A DNA stretch of 64,000 nucleotides, taken from positions 3,788,501 through 3,852,500 of the forward strand of contig NZ_CP015405.2 of assembly GCF_001689125.2 (NCBI RefSeq). Reading direction: 5' to 3'. The notes under the pieces were generated by a model that did not search any database, was not told where the DNA came from, and saw only the letters and a list, made by a program, of their open reading frames with translations. The translations under genes were made by a program, and so were the position numbers. This DNA comes from Blautia pseudococcoides (GTDB taxonomy: Bacteria; Bacillota; Clostridia; Lachnospirales; Lachnospiraceae). Numbering within the stretch: the stretch's first letter is position 1; every line of letters begins with the position of its first letter. Of the stretch, positions 48,077 to 59,714 are shown piece after piece.

Positions 48077-49306
48077 CTATTCCTTCTTTTCTGCTCTGCT
48101 GCTTTCTATCTGGAGAATCCTGCGTCTCGGCCCGGTTTCCTCCACCCTTACTCTCTGTGTGATCAAAAATCCCACTGCCGCAAGTATCACACAGAGCCCC
48201 AGCGTAGTTTTTAATCCGATCCTGTCCATGAGAAAACCGCCTGCCAGATTGCCCACACAGCTTCCCACACCCACTGTCACCATACCGAATATGGTCTGTC
48301 CCACCACTCTGTCTTTCTCCTTCAGCTCCTGGTTGATAAAAAATACCGATACCGGTGTGAAGATTCCAAAAGAGAGGGACTGGAGTGCGAATCCAAGAAA
48401 CGCCACTGCCAGATTAGGTGCCAGAAAAATGACCAGAGGCCGCAGCACAAAGAAAACACTGCTCAGCTTCAGCAGCTTCTTGCAGGAAACCTTACGGATC
48501 AGATAATTGCACAGGAACATAGCCGGCATCTCGCTTGCCGCGCAGAAAAATGCTGCTATCCCAAAGGTCCCGTCCGTCCCGCCCAGTTCCCGCACAATGT
48601 TGATCATATATGTACCCAGAATGGAACTTGTCATATAGCAGATCCCAAATCCCGCCACAAACAACAGCAGCGGCCTGTTTCCTTTGAGTATTTCAATAAC
48701 GCTGCTGGATGGCTCCTGTTCTTCCTTCACCACAGATGACTCCGGCTCCTGCATGGAGACCACCACTGTAAACAGGAGTATTTCCATACCCGCAAAGGCG
48801 AAGGTGAGAATCCCCGGAAAAAAGTGTTCCACAAGCTGCCCTAAGACTACGGCACTGACCGCATAACTGACAGAACCAAGCCCCCTGGAAATGCAAAAGT
48901 TCACCTCATAGCCCTGGTTCATATATTCCATGCCCATGGCTGTGATCAGCGGGGTTATGGAGTTATACAGGGTATTCAGCACCAGATACACTCCCACAAT
49001 AGCCATCTTAGGCAGCGGCACCAAACCGAGAAACAAGTACCCTGCTGTCACTGCCAGAATGATCAAAAGGATCATTTTCTTTAAACTCAGCCCACGGACT
49101 TTTTCCACCACTCCGGCCAGAAATGGCTGCATCCATATGCTGATAAATGCCGCTCCGCCTATGGACATTCCCACAAGGGTATTGGACAGCCCTCTGTACT
49201 GGAGAAACACTGTGGCAAACCCCATGATCGCGCAGCTTGAAACCCAGTAAAAACACTGAAGCAGTGTATATTGATGACGCACCTGCACACTTTTTATCCG
49301 TCTCAT
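48077..49306 (-). CDS. MFS transporter (MFS_1-like)
   Basis: A 409-residue membrane protein with twelve segments and a central cytoplasmic loop at about 195-215 (EPESSVVKEEQEPSSS). Sequence features such as FCISRGLGSVSYA and GFALQSLSFGIFTPVSVFF resemble the LacY/NupG-like MFS_1-like group, suggesting a sugar or nucleoside proton symporter. Starts at ATG 49306 behind a promoter at 49346-49374. Probably co-transcribed with the FmdE-like gene. Confidence 0.85.
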   Translation of the reverse strand: MRRIKSVQVRHQYTLLQCFYWVSSCAIMGFATVFLQYRGLSNTLVGMSIGGAAFISIWMQPFLAGVVEKVRGLSLKKMILLIILAVTAGYLFLGLVPLPKMAIVGVYLVLNTLYNSITPLITAMGMEYMNQGYEVNFCISRGLGSVSYAVSAVVLGQLVEHFFPGILTFAFAGMEILLFTVVVSMQEPESSVVKEEQEPSSSVIEILKGNRPLLLFVAGFGICYMTSSILGTYMINIVRELGGTDGTFGIAAFFCAASEMPAMFLCNYLIRKVSCKKLLKLSSVFFVLRPLVIFLAPNLAVAFLGFALQSLSFGIFTPVSVFFINQELKEKDRVVGQTIFGMVTVGVGSCVGNLAGGFLMDRIGLKTTLGLCVILAAVGFLITQRVRVEETGPRRRILQIESSRAEKKE

Positions 49307-49345
49307 CTCTTCTTTACCCTTCCGATTATCATGCCTCTTTCACCC

Positions 49346-49374
49346 TTTATATACCAAATGCAGACAATCGTCAA
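49346..49374 (-). promoter_or_regulatory. Promoter of the MFS-fmdE unit
   Basis: TTGACG, a 17-base spacer and TATAAA on the minus strand, about 35 bases before the MFS gene. The remainder of the gap to tuf (49375-49638) holds only the tuf terminator. Confidence 0.7.
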
Positions 49375-49554
49375 TAGAAAAAAGGACTAAAGAAATGGGG
49401 AAATTTTTGGTAGTTTACCGAAGTAAAATTATGCCGGGATATCGTCCCACAAAACTGCCGCTGCATTCTGCTGTTAGGGTGTAACGGTTCAACCCCTTGA
49501 TGATTTAGATATGCCACATGGCCGTGAGGCAAAATAACTTCTTTTATATAACAG

Positions 49555-49583
49555 AAAAACCCGTAGAACCTAAGTTCTACGGG
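49555..49583 (-). terminator. Terminator of the str/tuf operon
   Basis: CCCGTAGAAC and GTTCTACGGG form a perfect 10-base stem with a 4-base loop and TTTTT on the minus strand, 55 bases after the tuf stop. Confidence 0.95.
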
Positions 49584-49638
49584 CATCTTATGCTTGGACA
49601 CAATGTACCATACGGTACGAATCTATAGTTAGATTTGA

Positions 49639-50832
49639 TTACTCGATGATTGTAGCAACACGGCCTGAACCAACAGTACGTCCACCTTCACGGATAGCGA
49701 AAGTAAGACCCTGGTCCATAGCGATCGGGTGGATCAGCTCGATTGTCATCTCTACATTATCACCAGGCATGCACATCTCTGTGCCTTCCGGTAAGTTGCA
49801 GACACCTGTTACGTCAGTTGTTCTGAAGTAGAACTGCGGACGATAATTGTTGAAGAACGGTGTATGACGGCCACCCTCGTCTTTTGTCAGTACATAAACC
49901 TGAGCTGTGAATTTTGTATGGCATTTGATGGAACCTGGTTTAGCGAGAACCTGTCCTCTTTCGATCTCAGTTCTCTGAACACCACGAAGCAGTGCACCGA
50001 TGTTATCACCAGCCTGAGCCTCGTCTAACAGTTTACGGAACATCTCGATACCTGTAACAACAACTTTACGTGTCTCTTCTTTCAGACCAACGATCTCAAC
50101 TTCTTCAGATACATGAAGAACACCAGCCTCTACTCTACCGGTAGCAACTGTACCACGACCTGTGATAGAGAATACGTCCTCTACAGGCATGATGAACGGT
50201 TTGTCTGTGTCACGCTGAGGATCCGGGATCCAGCTGTCAACTGCAGCCATCAGTTCCATGATCTTGTCTCCCCACTCGCTGGTGGGATCTTCCAGAGCTT
50301 TCAGAGCAGAACCCTGGATGATCGGTGTGTCATCGCCCGGGAAGTCATACTCGCTTAACAGCTCACGGATCTCCATGTCAACCAGCTCAAGCAGTTCTTC
50401 ATCGTCTACCATGTCACATTTGTTCATGAATACAACGATGTAAGGAACGCCTACCTGACGAGACAGCAGGATATGCTCTTTTGTCTGAGCCATAACACCA
50501 TCAGTTGCAGCAACAACCAGGATAGCGCCGTCCATCTGAGCAGCACCAGTGATCATGTTCTTTACATAGTCAGCATGGCCTGGGCAGTCAACGTGTGCGT
50601 AATGTCTGTTTTCTGTTTCATATTCAACGTGAGCAGTAGAGATTGTGATACCACGTTCTCTCTCCTCCGGAGCTTTATCAATGTTAGCGAAATCTACTGC
50701 TGCGTTACCTTCTACTCTCTCGGAAAGAGTTTTTGTGATAGCAGCTGTCAGAGTTGTTTTACCATGGTCAACGTGTCCGATGGTACCAATGTTACAATGC
50801 GGTTTGCTTCTTTCAAATTTAGCTTTTGCCAT
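49639..50832 (-). CDS. tuf: Translation elongation factor Tu
   Basis: A 397-residue GTPase that brings aminoacyl-tRNA to the ribosome. G1 GHVDHGKT (19-26), G3 DCPGHADY (about 80-87), G4 NKCD (about 136-139) and the C-terminal barrel domains are complete. AAGGAGG precedes the ATG. Last gene of the rpsL-rpsG-fusA-tuf cluster, with its own promoter as well. Confidence 0.98.
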   Translation of the reverse strand: MAKAKFERSKPHCNIGTIGHVDHGKTTLTAAITKTLSERVEGNAAVDFANIDKAPEERERGITISTAHVEYETENRHYAHVDCPGHADYVKNMITGAAQMDGAILVVAATDGVMAQTKEHILLSRQVGVPYIVVFMNKCDMVDDEELLELVDMEIRELLSEYDFPGDDTPIIQGSALKALEDPTSEWGDKIMELMAAVDSWIPDPQRDTDKPFIMPVEDVFSITGRGTVATGRVEAGVLHVSEEVEIVGLKEETRKVVVTGIEMFRKLLDEAQAGDNIGALLRGVQRTEIERGQVLAKPGSIKCHTKFTAQVYVLTKDEGGRHTPFFNNYRPQFYFRTTDVTGVCNLPEGTEMCMPGDNVEMTIELIHPIAMDQGLTFAIREGGRTVGSGRVATIIE

Positions 50833-50937
50833 TTTGAATTTCCTCCTTATTCACATGCGCCCCGTCTGGGCAATTTGATTATTTTTTTGTTGCCTCATAA
50901 CGAGGCGGTTGGAATATCAATATATTCAACCTGCTAT

Positions 50938-50971
50938 CCTTGATTATATTGCAAATCAAGGATATTTGCAA
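50938..50971 (-). promoter_or_regulatory. tuf promoter overlapped by a palindrome
   Basis: TTGCAA (50966-50971), 17 bases and TATAAT (50943-50948) on the minus strand. CCTTGATT and AATCAAGG (50938-50961) form a perfect 8-base-arm inverted repeat across the -10, a possible regulatory site. Confidence 0.75.
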
Positions 50972-50982
50972 GTTTTTAATTA

Positions 50983-53103
50983 TTATTTTCCTGTTTTTAC
51001 TGAAAGCACTTTTTCCTGTACAGATTTTGGAACCGGCTCATATTTCTCGAAGAACATGGAGTAGTTACCACGGCCCTGTGTTCTGGAACGCAGATCTGTT
51101 GCGTAACCGAACATCTCAGCCAGAGGAACGAATCCGCGGATCATTTTGCCCCCGCCGATATCATCCATACCCTCGATACGTCCACGACGGGAGTTGATAT
51201 CACCGATAACATCACCCATGTAGTCTTCCGGAGTAGTAACCTCTACCCTCATGATAGGCTCCAAAAGAACCGGAGCTGCCTTCGCCATAGCTTCCTTGAA
51301 TGCAAGAGAACCTGCAATGTGGAATGCCATCTCGGAAGAATCGACCTCATGGTAAGAACCGTCGTATACGTTTGCGTAAATACCGACAACCGGGAATCCT
51401 CCCAGAATACCAGCTCTCATAGCTTCCTCGATACCCTGACCTACAGGCTGGATGTATTCCTTCGGAATCGCACCGCCCACAACCGTGCTCTCGAACTTGA
51501 ACAGTTCTTCGCCGTTGGCGTCCATAGGCTCGAATCTAACTTTACAGTGACCGTACTGTCCACGACCACCGGACTGTTTTGCGTATTTACTGTCAACATC
51601 AGCATTCTTGGTAAAGGTTTCTTTGTAAGCAACCTGAGGTGCACCAACGTTAGCCTCCACCTTGAATTCACGAAGCAGACGGTCTACGATGATCTCCAGA
51701 TGCAGCTCACCCATACCGGCGATGATGGTCTGACCTGTTTCTTTATCTGTATGAGCACGGAAGGTCGGATCTTCTTCGGCAAGTTTTGCCAGAGCTTCAC
51801 CAAGTTTGCCCTGTCCGGCTTTTGTTTTAGGCTCAATAGCCAGCTCGATAACCGGTTCCGGGAATTCCATGGATTCCAGGATCACCGGATGCTGGTCGTC
51901 ACAGATTGTATCACCTGTTGTGGTGAATTTAAATCCGATGGCTGCAGCGATATCACCGGCATATACTTTATCCAGTTCCTGTCTCTTGTTGGCATGCATC
52001 TGCAGGATACGTCCAACACGTTCTTTTTTGCCTTTTGTTGCATTCAGTACATAAGAACCGGAGTTCATGGTACCGGAGTAAACTCTGAAGAATGCCAGCT
52101 TACCAACGAACGGGTCAGTCATGATCTTGAATGCAAGAGCCGCAAACGGTTCGTCGTCGGAAGAATGCTTCTCAACTTCATTTCCGTCCATATCCTGGCC
52201 TTTGATAGCCGGGATATCTGTAGGAGCAGGCATAAATTCAAGAATAGCATCCAATAATTTCTGAACACCTTTATTTCTGTATGCAGTACCACAGCAGACA
52301 GGAATGGCTGCACATTCGCAGGTTCCTTTTCTCAGGGCTGCTTTCAGCGCTTCAACGGAAGGTTCTTCTCCTTCCAGATACTCCATCATTAAGTCATCAT
52401 CTAACTCACAGATCTTCTCCACTAACTCTGTGTGATACAGTTCTGCGTCATCAGCCATATCCTCAGGGATATCTGTGATGGAAATGTCCTCGCCTTTTTC
52501 ATCATTGTAGATGTAGGCTTTCATTTCAAACAAGTCGATGATTCCTTTAAATTCATCCTCTTTGCCGATTGGGAGCTGAAGACAAATTGCATTTTTACCT
52601 AAACGAGTCTTGATCTGTTCTACGGCACCATAGAAATCTGCACCCAGGATATCCATCTTGTTGATGAATGCCATACGGGGTACATTGTAGGTATCTGCCT
52701 GACGCCATACATTTTCAGACTGAGGCTCAACGCCGCCTTTTGCACAGAATACACCAACAGCACCGTCAAGTACACGTAAGGAACGCTCTACCTCTACAGT
52801 AAAGTCAACGTGACCTGGGGTATCAATAATATTAATACGATGTTCCAGTGCACCTGGTTTGCTTTTACAGTTTTCCTGTAAAGTCCAGTGACAGGTGGTA
52901 GCGGCGGAAGTAATTGTGATACCTCTCTCCTGTTCCTGCTCCATCCAGTCCATGGTAGCAGTTCCTTCGTGAGTATCGCCAATTTTATAGTTAACACCAG
53001 TATAGTATAAGATACGCTCTGTAAGAGTGGTCTTACCGGCATCAATATGTGCCATAATACCAATGTTTCTGGTTCTATCTAACGGATATTCTCTTCCAGC
53101 CAA
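50983..53103 (-). CDS. fusA: Translation elongation factor G
   Basis: A 706-residue ribosomal translocase. G1 AHIDAGKTT (18-26), G3 DTPGHVDF and G4 NKMD are present, followed by domains II-V ([14 protein letters not shown] in domain [13 protein letters not shown] near the end). The start is TTG at 53103, with GAGGAGG upstream; no better start exists. The rpsG stop is 14 bases away. Confidence 0.97.
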   Translation of the reverse strand: MAGREYPLDRTRNIGIMAHIDAGKTTLTERILYYTGVNYKIGDTHEGTATMDWMEQEQERGITITSAATTCHWTLQENCKSKPGALEHRINIIDTPGHVDFTVEVERSLRVLDGAVGVFCAKGGVEPQSENVWRQADTYNVPRMAFINKMDILGADFYGAVEQIKTRLGKNAICLQLPIGKEDEFKGIIDLFEMKAYIYNDEKGEDISITDIPEDMADDAELYHTELVEKICELDDDLMMEYLEGEEPSVEALKAALRKGTCECAAIPVCCGTAYRNKGVQKLLDAILEFMPAPTDIPAIKGQDMDGNEVEKHSSDDEPFAALAFKIMTDPFVGKLAFFRVYSGTMNSGSYVLNATKGKKERVGRILQMHANKRQELDKVYAGDIAAAIGFKFTTTGDTICDDQHPVILESMEFPEPVIELAIEPKTKAGQGKLGEALAKLAEEDPTFRAHTDKETGQTIIAGMGELHLEIIVDRLLREFKVEANVGAPQVAYKETFTKNADVDSKYAKQSGGRGQYGHCKVRFEPMDANGEELFKFESTVVGGAIPKEYIQPVGQGIEEAMRAGILGGFPVVGIYANVYDGSYHEVDSSEMAFHIAGSLAFKEAMAKAAPVLLEPIMRVEVTTPEDYMGDVIGDINSRRGRIEGMDDIGGGKMIRGFVPLAEMFGYATDLRSRTQGRGNYSMFFEKYEPVPKSVQEKVLSVKTGK

Positions 53104-53117
53104 TGGATTTTCCTCCT

Positions 53118-53630
<513 letters not shown>

Positions 53631-53794
53631 TCATTGCCCTAACGATTAGATCATCGGTACTCACACAACTATTTTGTATGTCCGTACTCGGTAAATCCTA
53701 TATAGAAACCCGCAGCCACAACCTGGGTCTATGGAATCCCGGTACAAAATCAGTTTTAATAGTTATATCTGTGACTTCAAATGATTCTAATTAA

Positions 53795-54208
53795 TTATTT
53801 TTTCGGTCTCTTAGCACCGTATTTAGAACGGGCCTGACGTCTGTTGGCAACGCCTGCAGTATCAAGTGTACCACGGATAATGTGATATCTTGTACCTGGT
53901 AAGTCTTTTACCCTGCCGCCACGGATAAGAACAACACTATGTTCCTGAAGGTTATGTCCTTCACCCGGAATGTAGCTTGTTACCTCGATTCCGTTGGAAA
54001 GACGAACTCTGGCGATCTTTCTGAGAGCAGAGTTAGGTTTTTTCGGTGTAGCAGTCTTAACTGCTGTACACACACCCCTCTTCTGCGGAGAAGACATATC
54101 TGTTGTCCTCTTCTGTAAAGAGTTAAAACTCTTCTGAAGCGCCGGAGCTGTGGACTTCTTTACAGAAGTCTGACGTCCTTTTCTTACTAACTGATTGAAT
54201 GTTGGCAT
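53795..54208 (-). CDS. rpsL: Ribosomal protein S12
   Basis: A 137-residue decoding-centre protein. Lys56 ([10 protein letters not shown]) and Lys101 (GGRVKDLPG), the positions whose changes give streptomycin resistance, are wild type. The lengthened N-terminus is usual in Clostridia. AGGAGGTGAAATGGA precedes the ATG. Confidence 0.98.
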   Translation of the reverse strand: MPTFNQLVRKGRQTSVKKSTAPALQKSFNSLQKRTTDMSSPQKRGVCTAVKTATPKKPNSALRKIARVRLSNGIEVTSYIPGEGHNLQEHSVVLIRGGRVKDLPGTRYHIIRGTLDTAGVANRRQARSKYGAKRPKK

Positions 54209-54234
54209 TCCATTTCACCTCCTGTATTATTTCT

Positions 54235-54291
54235 CTTCTATATTATTATAGAAGAAATGAGTGGCTGCCAGTTATTCATTGTCATGAATAA
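54235..54291 (-). promoter_or_regulatory. Two hairpins in the rpsL leader
   Basis: CTTCTATA / TATAGAAG (54235-54254) and TTATTCAT-TGTC-ATGAATAA (54272-54291) lie between promoter and gene. Possible leader elements; no known ribosomal-protein leader motif recognised. Confidence 0.45.
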
Positions 54292-54336
54292 ATGATTTTA
54301 CGCGCAAAAAAACTGCGTCTCCATGCACGCTCTCTC

Positions 54337-54365
54337 ATTATATCCATGGAAATTCGTGCTGTCAA
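54337..54365 (-). promoter_or_regulatory. Consensus promoter of the str operon
   Basis: TTGACA, a 17-base spacer and TATAAT on the minus strand. Transcription should start near 54330, about 120 bases before rpsL. Confidence 0.92.
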
Positions 54366-54472
54366 GGAAATTCTTCAAAAAAATACAATTTTTAAGTATT
54401 TCTTGCAATATCATTGCACAGCCACTATCTCCCCAGGTGTTTTGCAAGGCAAAATCACGAGGCAGCCAGCGC

Positions 54473-54496
54473 CAAAATGTAATTTATTACATTTTG
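54473..54496. repeat. 24-bp perfect palindrome
   Basis: CAAAATGTAAT-TT-ATTACATTTTG, 11-base perfect arms, between nagZ and the str promoter. Flanked on the minus strand by CCATGCACAG...GCCC and GGCTGCC, which resemble parts of the dispersed repeat (possible degenerate copy C, about 54430-54535). Confidence 0.6.
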
Positions 54497-54560
54497 TACC
54501 CTAAAGGGCAGAACTGTGCATGGCGAAGCGTATTGCTATTCATAAACTACTAATACAGGA

Positions 54561-55892
54561 TCATGAATAGTGATATTTTTCCATTTTTAACCGCAGAATG
54601 CGCTCCACAGAGGCGTCGATCCTCTCCTCACTCAAACCGCCTTCCTCCACAGCTTCCAACACGCCATTGTAGGCGGCTCTGAAATCGTCCGGCATCAGTA
54701 GCATGTCCGCACCTGCCAGGATGGCTTTCACGGAAGCCTCGGCCGGACTGTATACCCCGGAAACCGCCTTCATATTGAGGGCATCCGTGATAATGATGCC
54801 GTCATATCCGTACTGGTCCCGGAGAAGGCCTGTCAGAACTTTTTCTGAGAGAGATGCCGGCGTATTATCCCCCAGGGATTTTGGTATGGAGATGTGCCCT
54901 GCCATAATAAAATCAGGGGCTGCCTTTATCCCTTCCTTAAAAGGTACCAGCTCTTTTTCCTCCATCTCCTCCAGGGTCTTGTCCGTGTAGGCACGTCCCT
55001 CATGACTGTCCTCCACAGTTCCTCCGTGTCCCGGAAAATGCTTCAGGCAGGCAGAGACACCGTTGTCCTGCAGTCCCCTGACCACCTGTGACGTCATATC
55101 AGCAACCAACTGGGGGTCTTCCCCAAAGGAACGGTTTCCTATAACAGTATTCCCAGAATTTGTAATTACATCCGCATTCGGTGCAAAATCTATATTAAAT
55201 CCTAATTCTTTCAAATAGGATGCTAAGGTTTTTCCTACATCATAGGCCTGTGAAGTGTCTTTGCTGTCTCCAATGGCCCGCATACTCTCATATCTGGTGA
55301 CGGAGAAATTCGTGTTTCCCGCTACCCGGGATACTTCTCCGCCCTCCTCATCCACACCTAAAAACACCGGAACACCTGCAATCTCCTCCGCGTAATCCTG
55401 GGTTTTTCCCAGCATTCCCCTAAGCTGTTCCGGCCCCTGGATATTCTGGGAAAAATATACGATCCCGCCAACAGGGTACTGCTCATATGCCTTCTTAGTA
55501 TCCTCTCCGGCAACGGTTGCCACATCAACCTGTGTGATGTCCTCCGGCGTGACAAAGAAAAGCTGTGCCGCCTTCTCCTCAAGGCTCATGCTCTTTACTT
55601 TATCCTTAACCTTTTGAGGAATGTCAGAGGATACATAAATCTCAGCCGGTCCTGTATCCGTTTCCCCAGGCTCTGCCCGGGCAGCGTCTTTGGTGTCCTT
55701 GGAATCGCTTTTGTTTTCTTTCACGGACTCTTTCCCCTCGGATTCTTTGTTCTGCATCTGGGATGCGGACACGGCTTCTGATTTTGGGTTTCCTGACTTT
55801 AAGGTAATGACGATCAAGACAATAGATAAAACTACAATGATGACTCCCATAGGAACCAGCATCCATAAAGGTGACTTTCTTTTTTTGTTCAT
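54561..55892 (-). CDS. Glycoside hydrolase family 3 beta-N-acetylhexosaminidase (NagZ-like), membrane-anchored
   Basis: A 443-residue enzyme. An N-terminal membrane segment (about 11-33), a low-complexity Lys/Glu/Ser linker (40-80) and a GH3 domain. Motif KHFPGHGGTVEDSHEG (about 282-297) carries the catalytic Asp-His dyad of NagZ enzymes; the nucleophile Asp is in IITDALNMK (about 366). Probably removes GlcNAc from muropeptides at the cell surface during wall turnover. It lies between rpoC and rpsL, in the same direction. Confidence 0.92.
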   Translation of the reverse strand: MNKKRKSPLWMLVPMGVIIVVLSIVLIVITLKSGNPKSEAVSASQMQNKESEGKESVKENKSDSKDTKDAARAEPGETDTGPAEIYVSSDIPQKVKDKVKSMSLEEKAAQLFFVTPEDITQVDVATVAGEDTKKAYEQYPVGGIVYFSQNIQGPEQLRGMLGKTQDYAEEIAGVPVFLGVDEEGGEVSRVAGNTNFSVTRYESMRAIGDSKDTSQAYDVGKTLASYLKELGFNIDFAPNADVITNSGNTVIGNRSFGEDPQLVADMTSQVVRGLQDNGVSACLKHFPGHGGTVEDSHEGRAYTDKTLEEMEEKELVPFKEGIKAAPDFIMAGHISIPKSLGDNTPASLSEKVLTGLLRDQYGYDGIIITDALNMKAVSGVYSPAEASVKAILAGADMLLMPDDFRAAYNGVLEAVEEGGLSEERIDASVERILRLKMEKYHYS

Positions 55893-55930
55893 ACTTGTCC
55901 TCCTTTAAAAGACTGCATAACCTGAATATA

Positions 55931-55972
55931 CAAAACCGCTCCTCCGGTCATTTTTCCGGAAAAGCGGTCTTT
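55931..55972 (-). terminator. Terminator of rpoBC
   Basis: ACCGCTTTTCCGG and CCGGAGGAGCGGT pair with one or two mismatches around a 7-8-base loop, followed by TTTTG on the minus strand. Some readthrough into nagZ is likely since no promoter was seen. Confidence 0.75.
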
Positions 55973-55985
55973 TGTATTTTTTGCT

Positions 55986-58900
55986 TTATTCTTCTGTCAG
56001 TTCAGCTTCCTCTTCCTCCTCGGAAAGTTCCACCTCATCAACCTCATCCGTCAGCCGGACAACTTCTTCTTCATCCTCCGCCGGAAGTTCATCCAGGGCC
56101 TCAGCAAGTTCAAAGTCATCGTCAATCTCCTCTTCATCCTCAATCAGATCTGTATCAAGTTTGATATTGGAGTAGCACTTCATACCTGTTCCTGCAGGAA
56201 TCAGCTTACCGATGATAACGTTCTCTTTCAGACCGATCAGCGGGTCAATCTTGCCCTTAATAGCAGCTTCTGTCAGAACCTTTGTAGTCTCCTGGAAGGA
56301 AGCTGCGGACAGGAAGGAATTGGTTGCCAGGGATGCCTTAGTGATACCAAGCATAACCTGTTTTCCATCTGCCGGCTCTTTGCCCTCTTCAACCAGTTTT
56401 TCGTTCTCTTCCTGGTAGTCCAGAACGTCAACCAGGGTACCCGGCAGGAATTCTGTATCTCCATTGTCCTCAATGCGGATCTTCTTCAGCATCTGGCGAA
56501 CGATAACCTCGATATGCTTATCATTGATCTCAACACCCTGCAGACGGTATACACGCTGTACTTCCTGGATCATATAATCCTGAACAGCACGGACACCCTT
56601 GATCTTCAGAATGTCATGAGGATTCACGCTGCCTTCTGTCAGCTCATCACCAGCCTCCAGAAACTGACCGTCCTGAACCTTAATACGGGAACCGTAGGGG
56701 ATCAGGTAAGTCTTGGAATTGCCATCCTCATTGTCTGTGACAATGATCTCACGTTTTTTCTTTGTATCCTTTAATGTTGCAACACCTTTGATCTCCGTGA
56801 TAATAGCAAGACCTTTTGGCTTTCTTGCCTCAAAAAGCTCCTCCACACGGGGAAGACCCTGTGTGATATCACCGCCGGCCACACCACCGGTATGGAAGGT
56901 ACGCATGGTAAGCTGTGTACCTGGTTCACCGATAGACTGGGCTGCAATGATACCTACGGATTCACCTACCTGAACAGGCTCACCTGTAGCCATGTTGGCG
57001 CCGTAACACTTGGCGCAGACACCGATGTGGCATTTACATGTGAGGATGGTACGGATCTTAACGGAATCAAACGGCTTGCCCTTTTCATTCACACCTTCGT
57101 TTACCACGCGGGCAGCACGTCTCGGGGTGATCATATGGTTTGCTTTTACAATTACATCGCCTTTGGCGTTCTTGATGGTCTCACAGGAGAAACGTCCTGT
57201 AATACGCTCCTGAAGGCTTTCGATCTCTTCTTTTCCGTCCATGAAGGCTTTTACCCACATACCCGGAATCTCGCCTCTGTCTTCACAGCAGTCCACTTCG
57301 CGGACGATCAGGTCCTGGGAAACGTCAACCAGACGTCTTGTCAGGTAACCGGAGTCAGCGGTACGCAGAGCTGTATCGGACAGACCTTTACGGGCACCAT
57401 GGGCGGACATGAAGTATTCCAGTACGTCCAGACCCTCACGGAAGTTGGACTTGATGGGCAGCTCGATGGTGTGACCTGTTGTATCGGCCATCAGACCACG
57501 CATACCAGCAAGCTGTTTGATCTGCTTATCGGAACCACGGGCACCGGAGTCAGCCATCATGAAGATGTTGTTGTACTTATCAAGTCCTGTCAGCAGAGCC
57601 TTGGTAAGCTCATCATCCGTCTTCTTCCATGTTTCAACTACTTCTTTATATCTCTCTTCCTCCGTGATCAGACCACGTTTGAAGTTCTTGGTGATAAGGT
57701 CAACCGTATCCTGTGCCTTTTGGATCATCTCAGGCTTCTGAGGCGGCACAGTCATATCGGAGATTGATACGGTCATGGCAGCTCTGGTTGAGTATTTGTA
57801 ACCTGTGGCCTTGATCTTATCCAGCACCTCTGCGGTTCTGGTGGCCCCATGGGTGTTGATCACTTTTTCCAGAATCTGTTTTAACTGTTTCTTGCCTACC
57901 AGGAAATCAACTTCCAGTTTCAGTTCATAGCCCGGTACAGAACGGTCCACAAATCCCAAATCCTGAGGAATGATCTCATTGAACAGGAAACGTCCCAGTG
58001 TGGAATCCACAGTGTCCTGCATTACCGTGCCGTCCGGCAGGGTCTTGCTGCAGAATACATGGATCCTGGTCTGCAGTGTGATATATCCGTTCTCATAAGC
58101 CAGAATGGCTTCATTTACACTCTTAAAGTGTTTGCCTTCACCCTTAACTCCCGGCCTCTCCTGTGTCAGATAGTAGATACCGAGAACCATATCCTGTGAG
58201 GGAACAGCCACCGGACCACCGTCAGACGGTTTCAGCAGGTTGTTTGGAGACAGGAGCAGGAAACGGCACTCTGCCTGAGCCTCAACGGACAGGGGAAGGT
58301 GTACAGCCATCTGGTCACCATCAAAATCAGCGTTGAACGCAGTACAAACAAGGGGATGCAGTTTGATTGCTTTACCTTCAACCAGAATCGGTTCAAATGC
58401 CTGGATACCCAGACGATGCAGGGTAGGAGCACGGTTTAACATGACCGGATGCTCTTTGATAACATCTTCCAGTACATCCCATACTTCCGGTTCCAGCTTC
58501 TCCACCATCTTCTTGGCATTCTTAATGTTGTGGGCAGTGCCGTTGCTTACCAGCTCTTTCATAACGAAAGGCTTAAACAGCTCGATCGCCATCTCTTTTG
58601 GCAGACCGCACTGGAAAATCTTCAGTTCAGGTCCAACCACGATAACGGAACGTCCTGAATAGTCCACTCGCTTGCCCAGAAGGTTCTGACGGAAACGTCC
58701 TGATTTACCTTTCAGCATATCGGAAAGGGATTTCAGTGCACGGTTACCCGGTCCTGTGACCGGACGGCCACGGCGTCCGTTGTCGATCAGAGCATCTACC
58801 GCCTCCTGGAGCATTCTCTTTTCATTGCGGACAATGATGTCAGGAGCGCCCAGTTCAAGCAGCCTTTTCAGACGGTTATTTCTGTTGATGATCCTTCTAT

Positions 58901-59699
58901 ATAAATCATTTAAGTCAGATGTGGCGAAACGTCCGCCATCTAGCTGTACCATAGGACGAAGGTCCGGCGGAATGACAGGTACCACTGTCATGATCATCCA
59001 CTCCGGACGGTTCCCGGATTCACGGAAGGCTTCCACAACCTCAAGACGTTTTACAATACGGGCGCGTTTCTGGCCTGTAGAATCCTTGAGGCCTGCTTTC
59101 AGCTCTTTGGATTCTCTTTCCAGGTCAATGGCCTCCAGCAGTTCCATAATGGACTCCGCACCCATTCCTACCCGGAATGCGCCGTCGCCGTATTTTTCTC
59201 TGGCATCCTGGAACTCTTTCTCTGTCAGCACTTGTTTGTACTGCAGTTCCGTTGTTCCTGCATCCAGGACAATATAGTTGGCAAAGTACAGGACCTTTTC
59301 CAGTGACCTTGGGGAAAGGTCCAGGATCAGTCCCATTCTGGAGGGGATCCCCTTAAAGTACCAGATATGGGAGACCGGTGCTGCCAGTTCAATATGGCCC
59401 ATACGCTCCCTGCGGACACTGGCTTTTGTCACTTCAACGCCGCATCGGTCGCAGACAACGCCTTTATAACGGATCTTCTTGTATTTGCCGCAGTGACATT
59501 CCCAGTCCTTGCTCGGTCCGAAGATCCTTTCGCAGAACAGGCCGTCTTTTTCCGGTTTTAAGGTTCTATAGTTAATGGTTTCCGGTTTTTTAACCTCGCC
59601 TCTGGACCAGTCCCGGATTTTCTCCGGGGACGCCAATCCAATCTTGATGGCATCAAAGGTCATTGGCTGATATGCCTCTTTATTTGCTGTTTCTGGCAT
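55986..59699 (-). CDS. rpoC: RNA polymerase beta' subunit
   Basis: A 1237-residue subunit. Zinc site [20 protein letters not shown] (about 69-88), catalytic [12 protein letters not shown] (about 454-465) with the three Asp of the active site, and the Rim/trigger-loop region [10 protein letters not shown] onwards are intact. Ends in a long acidic tail ([20 protein letters not shown]). GGAAAGGAG precedes the ATG, 15 bases after rpoB. Confidence 0.98.
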   Translation of the reverse strand: MPETANKEAYQPMTFDAIKIGLASPEKIRDWSRGEVKKPETINYRTLKPEKDGLFCERIFGPSKDWECHCGKYKKIRYKGVVCDRCGVEVTKASVRRERMGHIELAAPVSHIWYFKGIPSRMGLILDLSPRSLEKVLYFANYIVLDAGTTELQYKQVLTEKEFQDAREKYGDGAFRVGMGAESIMELLEAIDLERESKELKAGLKDSTGQKRARIVKRLEVVEAFRESGNRPEWMIMTVVPVIPPDLRPMVQLDGGRFATSDLNDLYRRIINRNNRLKRLLELGAPDIIVRNEKRMLQEAVDALIDNGRRGRPVTGPGNRALKSLSDMLKGKSGRFRQNLLGKRVDYSGRSVIVVGPELKIFQCGLPKEMAIELFKPFVMKELVSNGTAHNIKNAKKMVEKLEPEVWDVLEDVIKEHPVMLNRAPTLHRLGIQAFEPILVEGKAIKLHPLVCTAFNADFDGDQMAVHLPLSVEAQAECRFLLLSPNNLLKPSDGGPVAVPSQDMVLGIYYLTQERPGVKGEGKHFKSVNEAILAYENGYITLQTRIHVFCSKTLPDGTVMQDTVDSTLGRFLFNEIIPQDLGFVDRSVPGYELKLEVDFLVGKKQLKQILEKVINTHGATRTAEVLDKIKATGYKYSTRAAMTVSISDMTVPPQKPEMIQKAQDTVDLITKNFKRGLITEEERYKEVVETWKKTDDELTKALLTGLDKYNNIFMMADSGARGSDKQIKQLAGMRGLMADTTGHTIELPIKSNFREGLDVLEYFMSAHGARKGLSDTALRTADSGYLTRRLVDVSQDLIVREVDCCEDRGEIPGMWVKAFMDGKEEIESLQERITGRFSCETIKNAKGDVIVKANHMITPRRAARVVNEGVNEKGKPFDSVKIRTILTCKCHIGVCAKCYGANMATGEPVQVGESVGIIAAQSIGEPGTQLTMRTFHTGGVAGGDITQGLPRVEELFEARKPKGLAIITEIKGVATLKDTKKKREIIVTDNEDGNSKTYLIPYGSRIKVQDGQFLEAGDELTEGSVNPHDILKIKGVRAVQDYMIQEVQRVYRLQGVEINDKHIEVIVRQMLKKIRIEDNGDTEFLPGTLVDVLDYQEENEKLVEEGKEPADGKQVMLGITKASLATNSFLSAASFQETTKVLTEAAIKGKIDPLIGLKENVIIGKLIPAGTGMKCYSNIKLDTDLIEDEEEIDDDFELAEALDELPAEDEEEVVRLTDEVDEVELSEEEEEAELTEE

Positions 59700-59714
59700 T
59701 GTGGACTCCTTTCC

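Noticed and set aside
49371..49601. 76-codon minus-strand frame downstream of tuf
   Set aside because: It covers the tuf terminator stem and has no ribosome site or family likeness.
51319..52257. Open frame of 312 codons antisense to fusA
   Set aside because: Lies wholly inside the conserved EF-G gene, composition of an antisense shadow, no family match and no ribosome site.
53795..54208. Streptomycin resistance in rpsL
   Set aside because: Lys56 and Lys101, the equivalents of the two common resistance positions, are unchanged.
56892..57767. Open frame of 291 codons antisense to rpoC
   Set aside because: Shadow of the highly conserved beta' gene; no independent coding signs.
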